The notes under the pieces are model-generated. The model was not told where the DNA came from and made no database searches. It was given only the letters and a program-made list of their open reading frames with translations. A stretch of DNA of 64,000 nt from Casuarius casuarius (lineage: Eukaryota > Chordata > Aves > Casuariiformes > Casuariidae), in the NCBI GenBank assembly GCA_003342895.1, contig PTFA01000364.1:310001-374000 (forward strand), read 5' to 3'. Of this stretch, positions 23,335-33,060 are shown one piece after another (the stretch's first letter is position 1; each line of letters starts with the position of its first letter). The position numbers and the translations under genes are program-made.

Positions 23335-25532
23335 AAACAGGCCAGACTGAGGAGGAATTGGGGCAGCAAGGAAACATCCAAGGCCTTAAGGATTCACAGC
23401 TGATGAAATAACTTTGAATACCAACATAAAGAGGCTCTGCCAGCAGTACATGTCACGTTGACACCTGCTCTCCCTGATACCTAGGGCAAAGAGCAAAGAG
23501 TGGCTGGCTGATCTGTGCCTTAGACTGCCCTTTCCCTATTATATGTTCATTTTGCTAACATGCCTACTGGACTAAATATTTCAGGTAGAAACCATTTTGT
23601 GTTGTCTGTGCCTTTAACAATCTGATTGAGACAAGCATGAAGGAGAGAAAAGTGCTTCCCATTGGAGTCCTGTAACTCTTTATTTAGTCTTCCTAAAGAC
23701 AAATGCAACAAGTATAACTGTACAAGCAAACACTAGACTCCAGCAGAAATTAACATTCTCACAAAACCATTAAATAAAACCATTAAATGAAAATACCTTT
23801 CAATACAACCTATAGATAGAGCTGCAGGTCCTGAGACCCACTGTAACAGTAAGAATCATCAGGTCTCTGCAAGTTCCCATGTATTCTCTCTCTCTCTCCA
23901 CAGACTTCCCATGTATTCTAAACTGTGGGACTAGGTTAGCTGCACAGAAATTATTGTCAAGATAAGGAAGGCTAAGTGAACGAATGATGAGTAAGGCTCA
24001 TCCTTCCTCCTCTTTCAGTGCATCTCCAGTGATCATCTCTGTAGGCCACACAAATTCAGCAAATACAAAAGCTGCCAGTTTGATAACATTACATTTGAAC
24101 ATCGTGACAAGTACTTGAAGACTGCAGTGGTCACAGCTAGAAAGTTCTGGGACAACAGAAGACAGTTCCATCCCACTGCATGTTCTCTTATACGTTTCCT
24201 TGTATCCACTTCTGCACAGATATGGAGCTTTTACACCAGTCAGACTGGAAGTAATAAGTGCCCTTTATTTTGGAGCTGAAAAGCTCAAATAAAATTCAAC
24301 GATCACAGAGAAGGTGATGGCTGAAAGAGTGGCAAGTAGCATAAAACAATTCCCCATGACCCTTTCATTGACAAGGGTTACAAAGCTTTCTGAAGGCTTT
24401 AATGTAACTGGACAGAACAATAAAAAGATTAACTAATGGTAACTATGTTGAATGAAATACTCCTTAACAACTCATATTCACTTCACTATGACCTTGCAGT
24501 CAAGTTGATTTTAGTTTACTTTGTGCTTTTACCTAACAGCAGTTTTGTAATACGGCTGCAACCAGTCAATAAAGATAACAAAAAGCACCCTTTAATAAAG
24601 TATTCAAGATTAAGATAAAGAAAGCTTTTGGCCACCATGTAGGAGATCTCCCAGTCTCATATTTCTGTTCTGCTACTCTGTTCATGTGAGAGTTAGAACA
24701 TACCAGAAACCAAAGGTAAAATGTAAAGCCCTTTCTCATAGGCATATTTTACTGCATAAAAGGCTCAGCTACTGATAACAAACACACTGACATTAACAGC
24801 AGCAGCACTATTCAAGAAAATCACTGTCTACCTACATCATATGCACACACTTAAAGAAAAACATTATGCAGATTCTGCAAGGAACAAAAATCTGTGCCCA
24901 CAAGACTCATCTGGGTATGATGCAGTGAGACCACTGTTAAGGGCTCAAGTGTTCCATGCCAACATTAGATAAATGTAACATTTCCTATGTGTGGTTCTTT
25001 CCATACACCCCCCGCCACAGCTTTTCTTCAGATTGATGTATTTATTTTAGTTTACAGGAAAAAGAAGCAAGTTACTCCACTGCAGATAATGTAATGAAAC
25101 CTGGATTCCTATAGCTTTGTGACTCATGGTTGGATTCCCTGGTTTCTGATATGTTGTAAACTAACTTCTTTTAACGCTTGTCCTCTTAGAGAACATTTAC
25201 AACAACTTGCTCATGTGTTGATTTAATCTAATCTAATTAGATGCCCCTAGCATCTAAATAAAACTTAGGCTTATCCTGCAGGCTTCCTCTTATGCAGGAG
25301 GGAACAATAGCAAGATCTGTGTCCACTATCCTGTCACCTCCTCAGTTTTATTCCTGTCCCTGCAGATGACAATAAAATGTAAATTATATCCTACTGAAAA
25401 AAACACTAGACTGTTTATGGAGTTTCATCCTTTGCCAAAATAGACACCCAGTTTGAGCTAGTCACAATATACAGTGAAAGTTAGCCTCAAAAGTCATCTC
25501 CAAAGGTAAACACACTAGTTTGGGGGGGGGGG

Positions 25533-26268
25533 TGTTACCAACCAATAAACCCCTACAATGGAAGAAGGCTCAGGGGAGATGGACGGGGCCATGTGCCCAT
25601 GAAGCTCAGGGAAGAATGCAGGGTGCGACTGACCACAGCTGTTGCACAGAAAGCTGACTTTATCTCAACACAAAGGGGATCAAGGGTGGCCTTTGTTTTA
25701 GATAAACAGCTATGTCAGTTGAGTGAATCGACTAGTGCTGTAAATGTTTCTCCCCAAGTTCATCAAGAGTGTGAACGTCTCCCTGAGTTAGCCAGACCAG
25801 CATGGGGGTCGGGGGGGAGTGTATATGTGGCTCAGCCCAACACAGAGTATAAAAACTGAACAACTAACAAAAAAATTTCAAAAAGAGCAATGGGCTTGAG
25901 CTGGTTTCAACCCACATATTCCTTCCTGGTGACAGCGTTGTGACAGTGAGCATATGCACATTACAGAGACCAATAATAGGGATTACATTTGCACGGTGAC
26001 TGAGCTGTATATTGCAATCGCTATGTTTTGCTAGAGTGTAACTTACACTTGTACTGTGATTTCAGTATATTGCTGTATCACTCTGCTAAATCAAAAATCC
26101 CGTATAACATCAAATATCTTCAAATAAGTAAATTTTGATATTAAACATTGCATCCTCCATATGTGGAATATCTAAAAGAACCTGGTCAGAGCGTATTGGA
26201 CTTTGATATTAATTGGCATCCCGGACAGGATATTCCTGAGGGTGAATGTTATCAATCATATTGTAACA
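25533..26268 (+). repeat. candidate 5' LTR of the ERV-L-like provirus
   Basis: Starts TGTTACCAACC after a G11 run and ends TTGTAACA. The termini form a 6-bp inverted repeat (TGTTAC/GTAACA) with TG..CA ends. Inside are a TATAAAAA box at 25848-25855 and an ATTAAA hexamer at 26140-26145, in the order expected of U3-R-U5. A weak tRNA-Leu-like primer site follows. No second copy was seen downstream, so the LTR call is not confirmed by a pair. An alternative end just before TGGCATCC at 26214 is possible. Confidence 0.45.
25848..25855 (+). promoter_or_regulatory. TATA box of candidate 5' LTR
   Basis: TATAAAAA preceded by CACAGAG, about 315 bases into the candidate LTR. This is a typical U3 promoter position. 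Confidence 0.4.
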
Positions 26269-26270
26269 TA

Positions 26271-26295
26271 TCGGCAATACCAGGATTTCTGATTT
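26271..26295 (+). other. possible primer binding site
   Basis: TCGGCAATACCAGGATTTC follows the proposed LTR end by two bases. It shares TACCAGGA with the complement of a tRNA-Leu 3' end (TGGTACCAGGAG). The match is partial. TGGCATCCCGGACAGG at 26214 is a competing candidate. Confidence 0.25.
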
Positions 26296-26409
26296 AGGAT
26301 TATAGTCACGAATAAAAGCCTGACAGAGGCGACTTGCAATGATTGGGAAGGGTAGTGACAAGACCGGCTGCAGACAGGACTGCTACCATTAAAGAAGGTA
26401 TAAACCATT

Positions 26410-27691
26410 ATGAATAGTAACAAAGGCTGGAAAAAGCCAGCTGATAAATTTGAAAAAGAGGGACGGAAAAATCTTATCTCCGATTTTTCATGGGTAGAAC
26501 AACATTGTACTGATCCCAGTGATACTTGGAATGATTTTGAAAAATGGAAAAATTCTAAAAAGTTGAAGAAAGGAAAGCGAAAAGCTGGCTCGTGCTGCCC
26601 ATTAGGAAGTTGCTTGCAAGCAGTAGTGAAGTTAGAAGAAGATACATGTAGTAATGACATGCTAGAGAGAGAGAAAGAAACAGTTATAAAAGATAACGTG
26701 ATGTATAAAATGTGATATGTAGAGCTAAAAAATCAGGATAGGTTCTTAGAATCAAAATTGCAGCCCCGTATCATAGCTGATGCCCACATAGCATGGGGAT
26801 CATACTACACATACTACAGTCTACTCAAATAGACCCTGCTAAAGTAATGACTGCTATGTATATCGAGGACGATGAATGGTCGGGAGATATCTGGTTTGAT
26901 CCTGATTATCCTGATCCTTAATGACCCTGAAGAAGGAAATAATGTGAAAGTGATTGCTCCCATGATAAAAACTGAGCAAACACCAGATGCACCCGCTCAG
27001 ACAACTACGAGAGTTTTACTTCCTCGGAGTTAACTGATCTCCAAAGTAAGTTTTCGGCTAAAGCTGGAGGTACGCCCCTAGAATGGATGGCCCATATATG
27101 AGGAGAAGGAGCAAATCAAGTTATCCACACCATGGATGAGGCTCAAAGTTTAGTATTAGGACTGGGGATACTCCTAAAAACCCCTACACAGCAGCAAGCC
27201 AACTCATTGTGGGGCCGCGCTGTGCGCTGGGCCAAGCAACTCCCCACCAGCGAGAGGGGTGGGAAAATAAATGGTTGTGGGAGAGCGCACAGGAGTTACA
27301 GACTGCTATGCTAAAATTTGCCATCTTGGACATGCTGGATAGACCAGAGCCTGTAGGTCACAACGGGCAACCCCCAAATATTAACCCTAGGCAATCCTAT
27401 GCTACTCAGGGGGGTATGCATCCTGTAGTTAAAGGAGCAACTGCAGCGCTTAAACCTTTTGCTCTTTCTACAATCACAGAAATAAATGCAGATACTTGGT
27501 GGCAGACAGTTCTGCAGCAGATGCTGTCTGCTTTACCCTTATATGAAAGGTCAGGCTCTAAGGTAAAGATTAGGACCATGCAAACGGTTAAACTCACCTA
27601 CAACACCCTCCATTCCAATCAAATACTAAAGGCAAAAATCCTCCAGAGGGTGTGTCTGAGGAATGTAGCTGTGTTTGGTGAAAATGCTTAG
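26410..27691 (+). pseudogene. gag remnant of ERV-L-like provirus
   Basis: An open frame from ATG 26410 (101 codons) encodes a lysine-rich N-terminal matrix-like segment. After stops and at least one frameshift near 27200, a longer stretch (27132-27691) reads like a capsid, with a segment beginning near PLEWMAH and continuing through QQQANSLWGRAVRWAKQL and a KPFALSTITEINADTWW region. Both parts have the tryptophan- and glutamine-rich look of class III gag. No CCHC zinc knuckle is visible, which fits ERV-L-type gag but could also be loss. The remnant is inactive. Confidence 0.6.
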
Positions 27692-27914
27692 ATACAGGGT
27701 TAACAAGGTGGCAACTGCACGGTCTTCCAACTGCAGTGCTAAAACAATCAGAGGAGAAACTCAAGCACAGGTGTTAGGACCAGCTCCTTGCACATATCCA
27801 AAGCTAGAGGACTCAACACTTCCAACAAAGAGATTCAAATGAATAGGGGAGTCGGCGCGGCTCCACTGTCCAGGTCGCAACCGCTGAGGCGGCTACACAG
27901 AACCAGAGTCCGGA

Positions 27915-28260
27915 AAGGCTGGTTGCTGTAAATGATAAGTATAGCACAACATTTGTGATTGATACAGGAGTGCAGCTTTCAATGATAGATCAGTGTATCT
28001 ACGAAGGTAAAGCTCCTTTAAAGAACCAAGCAGTTTCAGTAGCAGGTGTTAATGATGCAAATAATGCTTATGCAGTTGTACTGGCTAAATTAATATTGTG
28101 CAATGAATATATCATACAACTCCTGTTGTTACTGGGCAAAATAAATATTCTAGGAATGGTTATTCTTAAAGGACAGTCTTGGATAGATGGCTTGGGTAAA
28201 TGGGAAATCAGTAGTCCTCCAGTTACAGAAAAAATAAACTCCGTACGATTAAGCCTGTAA
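27915..28260 (+). pseudogene. retroviral aspartic protease remnant
   Basis: An uninterrupted stretch contains TTFVIDTGVQLSMID with the catalytic DTG at 27961-27969. It continues for about 100 codons to a segment near NILGMVILKGQSW, which corresponds to the late protease motif seen as LGMD-LKG in related elements. This is one of the best-preserved segments of the provirus. The expected length of a retroviral protease is about 100-120 residues, so it is nearly complete, though it is cut off from gag and RT by stops. It is inactive in context. Confidence 0.7.
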
Positions 28261-28269
28261 ATCACCTAC

Positions 28270-29060
28270 AAATAGCCCTATCCCTGTCTACCAGCAAACC
28301 AGTTAACATTCCTCAGTATAAGCTACCTGCTCCTGCCATAAAATTGGTCAAATAATTAGAGCAACTGAGTGTTACAGAAAAAAAGCCATTCACCACATAA
28401 CAGCCCAACATGGCCTGTTAAAACCAGACCAGATATCACGCACGACTACTGACTATAGGGCTTTAAATAAAGCGACTGACCCCTTAACAGCCAGTATTCC
28501 TAACATAGTAGATATAGTTAATACAATAAATGATCATGTTTTTCCATGGATTGGAATGTTAGATATAAAAGATATGTTTTTTATGAATCCAATACAAGAA
28601 CAAGACAAGCCAAAGTTTGCTTTTCCTTGGGTGGAACACAGTACACCTTTAATTGCCTACCCCAAGGTTTTAAGCATAGCCCCACCATTGCCCATGCTAT
28701 GTTAGCTAAAGAACTAGAATCAATCACCCTCCCACCTGAATGAACAATATATAGATGATATTCTAATCAGAGGACCACATGAGAAAACGGTTTGCCACAG
28801 TATGAATGCTACTGCCCAGCATTTACAAGAATAAAATATTAGCATTCCCAACTCAAAATGGTAAGGGCCAGGTCAGGAGGTTATATTTTTTAGGTACCTG
28901 ACAGAGAGGAGAATAGAAAACTGCCAGAATCTATATTACCAGAGATACAAAATATTCTGGCACCTCCTGATAAAATAGAATTGAGAGCTTTATTAAGAAC
29001 TTCCAGGTTTTGGAGGTCACACATTCCTGGATTCAGTATTCTAGCAAGACTTCTGTATGA
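28270..29060 (+). pseudogene. reverse transcriptase remnant
   Basis: Fragments of RT in different frames. The motif LPQGFKHSPTIAHAMLAKEL begins at 28657 (RT motif B region), and QYIDDI with the catalytic YIDD lies at 28745-28762, one frame off because of an indel or the stop at 28741. Upstream, in another frame, is the motif A region (near 28555-28580, reading LDIKDMFF). The catalytic aspartates are therefore still legible, but in-frame stops and shifts make the gene dead. The LPQG..HSP pattern argues for a class III or related retrovirus rather than a CR1-type RT. Confidence 0.8.
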
Positions 29061-30062
29061 TTTGCTGAATAAAAATGTCGTATGGAGCTGGGAGTAGAAA
29101 CACCATGAAGCATTAACTGTTTTATAGGACCCATCCACCCTACATGCCCATTTACACTACATAAAGACATAGGTGATAAGTGATATGAATGGGAATTATG
29201 GCAAAAAGGTTTTCAAGGTCAAAAGGATTACCCTATTACCTTTGGCTCTAAATCGTGGCAAGGCTCTCAAGGGAACTACTACACGTTTGAGAAAGTGCTA
29301 TTAGCGGCATGTGAAGGGCTGCAAAGCTAACGACCGAGCCATTAACTCAAAGCGAAATCAAATGAGGTGTGCCTATTCCTATTTTAAACCAATTTTAACC
29401 AGTAAGCCTTTACCCCTAGGGGTAGCACAAAAGACTACAGATCAGATGGTCTTTGTATATTCATCAACAGGTGACAAGTAATGGGAGGAATAAAGAAAAC
29501 AAATTATCAGAGAGTGTAGAGCGAATTGTGATGCCTGTGGAGTGCTCCCATATGCCCTCCTCCCCAATATCTGTGAGACCAGAGCAGGGGTCTGGTTCAC
29601 AGAGAGGAATGCCTGGCGCAGGGGAAGACAAGGGAGAGGCCAAGCTGCAGCTCTAGCGGTAGAGACCAGAGAAGCTTTTGCAGAAGAAATCGACTGCTAG
29701 GTCCAGCTGGCAAAGCTCAGAGCAGTGGAAATAGCGCTGGAGCAAGGAACCAGTTGTGCCTAAACGGACTCATATGCTGTATGGGCGGGTGCCACACAGT
29801 AGCTAGGGAATTGGGTGAAAAAAAATTGGCAAGTAAATGGTAGAGATGTATGGGGAAAAACACACTGGGAAAAGATTTATGATATAGCTCAATCTAAGAA
29901 CATATCCATAGGATATATATCTGCACACCAAAAACCTAAAGGCAAAGTGGAATCAGATGGCTGATCATTTGGCTAGAATAAATGCATTACAAAATTCTGA
30001 GGCAGAATGGCTAGGTAAGTGGTTGCACAAATGGCCTGGACACACTGGAAGTTATGATGGCC
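29061..30062 (+). pseudogene. RNase H and connection-domain remnant
   Basis: A decayed region between RT and integrase. Recognisable pieces are a PITFGSKSWQGSQ-type segment near 29240, and later WQVNGRDVWGK followed by IGYISAHQKPKGKV (about 29840-29950) and ADHLAR-like residues. These resemble the C-terminal half of retroviral RNase H, with the HxxK and D..A positions. Stops and frameshifts are frequent, and the middle part (29330-29760) has diverged beyond confident reading. Confidence 0.5.
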
Positions 30063-30064
30063 TG

Positions 30065-30710
30065 TGACAAAAGCTCTGGCAAAACAAATAGTAGACTCAT
30101 GACATTTTTGTCAGATGGCATGGTTTGTCAATGGTACAGTACATGTCAAAAGGGCAACAGTTTGCCCATCTCAAAGAAGGTAAACTACTCTGGGAAACTT
30201 GGCAAGCAGATTATATTGGTCCCTTAAAGCACACCCCTGAAGGCTGGAAATATATCCTTACAGAAGTAGAAATAACTAGTAGTACAGGGAATGTGCACCC
30301 CACCCAAGCTAAAACTGGTCTAGCAACTGTTGCTGGTTTAAACTGGTGGTTTGCTACTTTTCCCTTGCCCAGAGAAAAACAATCTGATAATGGATGCCAT
30401 TTTAAGAATAGAGAAATGCAAACTTGGTGTGCCTCACATAGAGTACAATGGACTTTCCACCTACCATATTGACCTCAAAGTAATGGCATAGTAGAAAGGT
30501 GGAATGGACTACTAAAACAACCTCTACACAAGACTGAATCTATTAATAGCTCTAAGTGGGGATCCCATTTGTGGAAAGTTGTTAGTTAACTAAGCGACAA
30601 ACTCCCATGGGAAGTCCTGTAGATAAGGGGTTCCTGTCAGTAGCTGCGTGAATTCCTGTTAAAACAGAAGTAAAACACTGTCAAAGTCCTGGAGAGGAGG
30701 TTGTGGTTAA
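30065..30710 (+). pseudogene. integrase remnant with legible D-D-E
   Basis: An open stretch 30125-30472 contains WQADYIGPL with the first catalytic Asp at 30209-30211 and SDNGCHF with the second Asp at 30386-30388. After a TGA at 30470-30472 the same frame reads SNGIVERWNG, with the catalytic Glu at 30494-30496. Spacing is D-58-D-35-E, the canonical retroviral integrase arrangement. The N-terminal zinc region (around 30090-30160) is degraded. The C-terminal domain is interrupted by stops and then by the nested LTR at 30716. It is inactive. Confidence 0.85.
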
Positions 30711-30715
30711 ACACC

Positions 30716-31666
30716 TGTGGGGGGATGCTCCCAGCTTCCCCCCCATCTTATGCCAGTTACAAGCAGTCTGCATTCCTGCACCTCACACTGCAAAAGGAAG
30801 GATGGCAAGACCTTGAGATAAAGGCTCTGCTTGGACGTGACATCAGGACCTTGAGAGACGAAGCCTGCTCTCACTGCTGGGGCAGTGTTAATTATTACGG
30901 TCTGGAATTAACTCCTCCTTACCCCAGCTATGGGATCTCTCCTTGGGACCACCACTGCAAGAGTAAAGCAGTCATTCACAGTGACTCAGACTCCTCTCTT
31001 CAGTGCTGAAGAGTGCTCAAAGCAGCTAGTTTGCCATTAGGGGTGTTCGGCCACCCCCTTCACCCCATGTCTGTGGGTGCGATGGTCATAACAACAACAG
31101 AGGAGAGTTGAACCCTGCAGCAGCCAAAAGCTAGGGACTGCGACTGTGCAAAGAGAACTGCAACCGGCTCCACCTCCACATTCCCCTGAAGGGTATAAAT
31201 AGGCTGGCCACAGAGGCTGTCTTTGGCTCTTTGTGGGTGACAGCGGGTCTGCCAACTTGCAGAACCCCTCAGGATGGGGATGTCCTCCCACAGTTACTTC
31301 TCCGGGATTGAGTGTACGTTGGCTGCTGAGGCAACGCGTGGGTAATATAAATTAGAATTGGTTTGCCTAGTTCATTTGCTTGGGTTTGGGTTACAGTTAG
31401 TATAAATTAGCTAGCTTTGTCTGTTTACTGAGTAGTTGTCATTAGCCTAACTTTTAGTGTAACTAGAAAGTGAGTATTCTAGTTCAGCTAAGTTTCTGTT
31501 GATAAGAATTGGTGCTTTGTACCGCTGTAACTTGTGCAGTAAATTTTTATCTTTGAGACAAGTTGTGGAGTCATGCAGTAAATCTCCTTCTCTCCCTCCT
31601 CCCCTCCCTTGCGCCACATGAAACCCACACAGTCCAGGGTGCAAGGTAGTCAGTCATCCCACAACA
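30716..31666 (+). mobile_element. nested solo LTR with 5-bp target duplication
   Basis: A 951-base block begins TGTGGGGGGATGC and ends TCATCCCACAACA. It is flanked on both sides by ACACC (30711-30715 and 31667-31671), a perfect 5-bp target-site duplication. The terminal TGTGGG and CCCACA form an inverted repeat. A TATAAATA box sits at 31194-31201, with pyrimidine-rich sequence near the 3' end (31585-31612). No internal retroviral genes lie between the ends, so this is a solo LTR left by recombination. It differs from the host provirus LTR in sequence and length. The retrovirus family is not identified. Confidence 0.75.
31194..31201 (+). promoter_or_regulatory. TATA box of nested solo LTR
   Basis: GGGTATAAATAGGCTGGCC lies about 480 bases into the LTR, giving a perfect TATAAATA. 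Transcription would begin near 31225 and run away from the provirus pol remnants, antisense to TSPAN9. Activity is not known. Confidence 0.5.
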
Positions 31667-31671
31667 ACACC

Positions 31672-32330
31672 CAATTCAGGGATCAATCTGGATGACTGTT
31701 ATTTTACAAAGGAAAAGGAGTATGGGATGCTGTAGACATGAAAGGGATTAAGTTAACCAAAACTGAGGTTTGGATTATGTCCAAGACCTAAGTATCTTCT
31801 CTTGCAGGAAAATGGAGTGTTGCCTTATCACTGTGGGAACACTGCTAACTGGAACGTACACCTGAAACCTGCATCTAACAGGTTCTGCCTTTCCATTTTG
31901 CATGGAATAACTTGGGTATTGAAGATAAGTCACGACCCATCTTTAGAACTACAGTTAGAGGAGGAATACCACCTGCAATAGCACGAGGTCAATGACTGAT
32001 GGTAGGAAATAATGGTACACTAACTGTAAGATCTAAGTTTAATCTAAATGTAACTATTTGTAATGATACTGGATGGGAAGCTGCACATGGTTTTGACAAG
32101 AGTGTGAAATGCGTACTAGAGATATGTAGACAACTAATCATACATTAGTGGCCCCCAAGAATTACACTCTAACTATAAACAATGAGAACAACATAATAAT
32201 ATATGATAACTTTTCTGTAAACACTAGTAATAATCAATGGGCAAGTCAATATAAATGGCCAAAATTAAGGTGCCACTTGTTCCTGATTGTGTATCTTATA
32301 AAACATCCCCAAAAATCTTAAATAACCTGG
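31672..32330 (+). pseudogene. env-like glycoprotein remnant
   Basis: Immediately 3' of the nested LTR and therefore originally adjacent to the integrase end. Translated pieces in two frames (about 31885-32140 and 32140-32290) carry six N-glycosylation sequons (NGT, NVT, NDT, then NYT, NFS, NTS) within roughly 95 codons, plus scattered cysteines and tryptophans. This is the look of a retroviral surface subunit. There are stops and a frameshift. No furin site, fusion peptide or membrane anchor could be assigned with confidence. The alternative is chance sequons in AT-rich DNA. Confidence 0.4.
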
Positions 32331-33060
32331 TCAGAGAGTACTGCAGTTTTTTTTTTTCCCCGCAGGTGCTATTTGTTTGTTTTTGTTAACACATGCTCAA
32401 CTCAAAAACTTAACAGATAGAAGAAAAGAAATCCTTCAATTGAGGCCTAAAAATATCTCCCATTTCCCTATCTCTGACTCCCTACTCACAAGTTGGCATT
32501 TTTTTTCTCCCATTTCTACAGGTCATCTGTAAGTAGTTTATCAAGAAACCAATCAAACAATCTGCTCTTGTAGTAAGTCCAGAATGTACTCTGAAGTCCA
32601 CTGGCCCGTTACTAAGAACGGGCTACTTGGTGCACTGATCCTGATGTCTTAACGGAACTAGTTATTGGTCAACCACAGACAAGAAATCAACCAACTCTGG
32701 TCATATGATGTCTTATTAACTCCTAATTTGAATGTATTTATTCTACATAAAAGATTCATCACCATTCTTGGCCTCTCATCTAACTTTGTGAAGAAAAAAA
32801 ACAACTCGTAAGAACATAACAAAGACTATCCAACAGTCACTCTTTAAATCTGCAAGCACAACTGTAACATTGTACGACTTCAATTTGTACCCAAGTCAAC
32901 TGCCTGTCAAGCTACCAAAACAACTCTTACAAGGAAATGCACCAAATTTAAAAAAGCTACACACATAAATCATATAAAATATGTGATGTCCCACAGTTCA
33001 TGAGCTCCTTTTTTATTTCATCGCTGTTTCAGAAAAAGAGACATCACCAAACGAGGGGGA
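32331..33060 (+). other. unassigned 3' part of provirus
   Basis: Contains a T-run with CCCCGCAGG (32345-32370) and short open segments without a recognised domain. A CCTGGTCAGAG match to the candidate 5' LTR occurs near 32328. Neither a polypurine tract nor an LTR was convincingly found, so the right edge of the provirus is uncertain. Confidence 0.3.

Larger units (their letters stand above)
19536..25532 (-). other. TSPAN9: TSPAN9 intron, no gene recognised
   Basis: Contains simple tracts only: CT-rich 19703-19740, A15 at 20084-20098, a CT then T17 tract at 23298-23334, (CT)n at 23884-23898, and G11 at 25522-25532 just before the provirus. No protein or RNA gene was recognised on either strand. 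Confidence 0.55.
25533..33060 (+). mobile_element. decayed ERV-L-like (class III) endogenous retrovirus
   Basis: An old provirus on the plus strand, antisense to TSPAN9. The order is LTR-like region, gag, protease (DTG), reverse transcriptase (LPQGFKHSP, QYIDDI), RNase H, integrase (D-D-E spacing retained), then glycoprotein-like remnants. The LPQG-KHSP and DNG-HF..W..HRVQW motif styles are closest, as I remember them, to ERV-L/spuma-related class III elements. Many stop codons and frameshifts are spread through every gene, so nothing is expected to be expressed as full protein. A separate solo LTR is nested at 30716-31666. I found no convincing 3' LTR; the right boundary is where recognisable remnants fade and is approximate. 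Confidence 0.85.

Noticed and set aside
23298..23340. strong plus-strand 3' splice acceptor lookalike
   Set aside because: No exon, open frame or donor site follows on the plus strand; it is a simple CT/T tract.
30701..31009. 102-codon frame apparently continuing the integrase C-terminus
   Set aside because: It lies almost wholly inside the nested LTR, whose exact target duplication explains the sequence better.
32318..32388. CCTGGTCAGAG and a GTTAACA end resembling part of the 5' LTR (26173-26268)
   Set aside because: The similarity covers only about 30 bases with gaps, and the upstream 600 bases do not match the LTR, so I do not call a 3' LTR.
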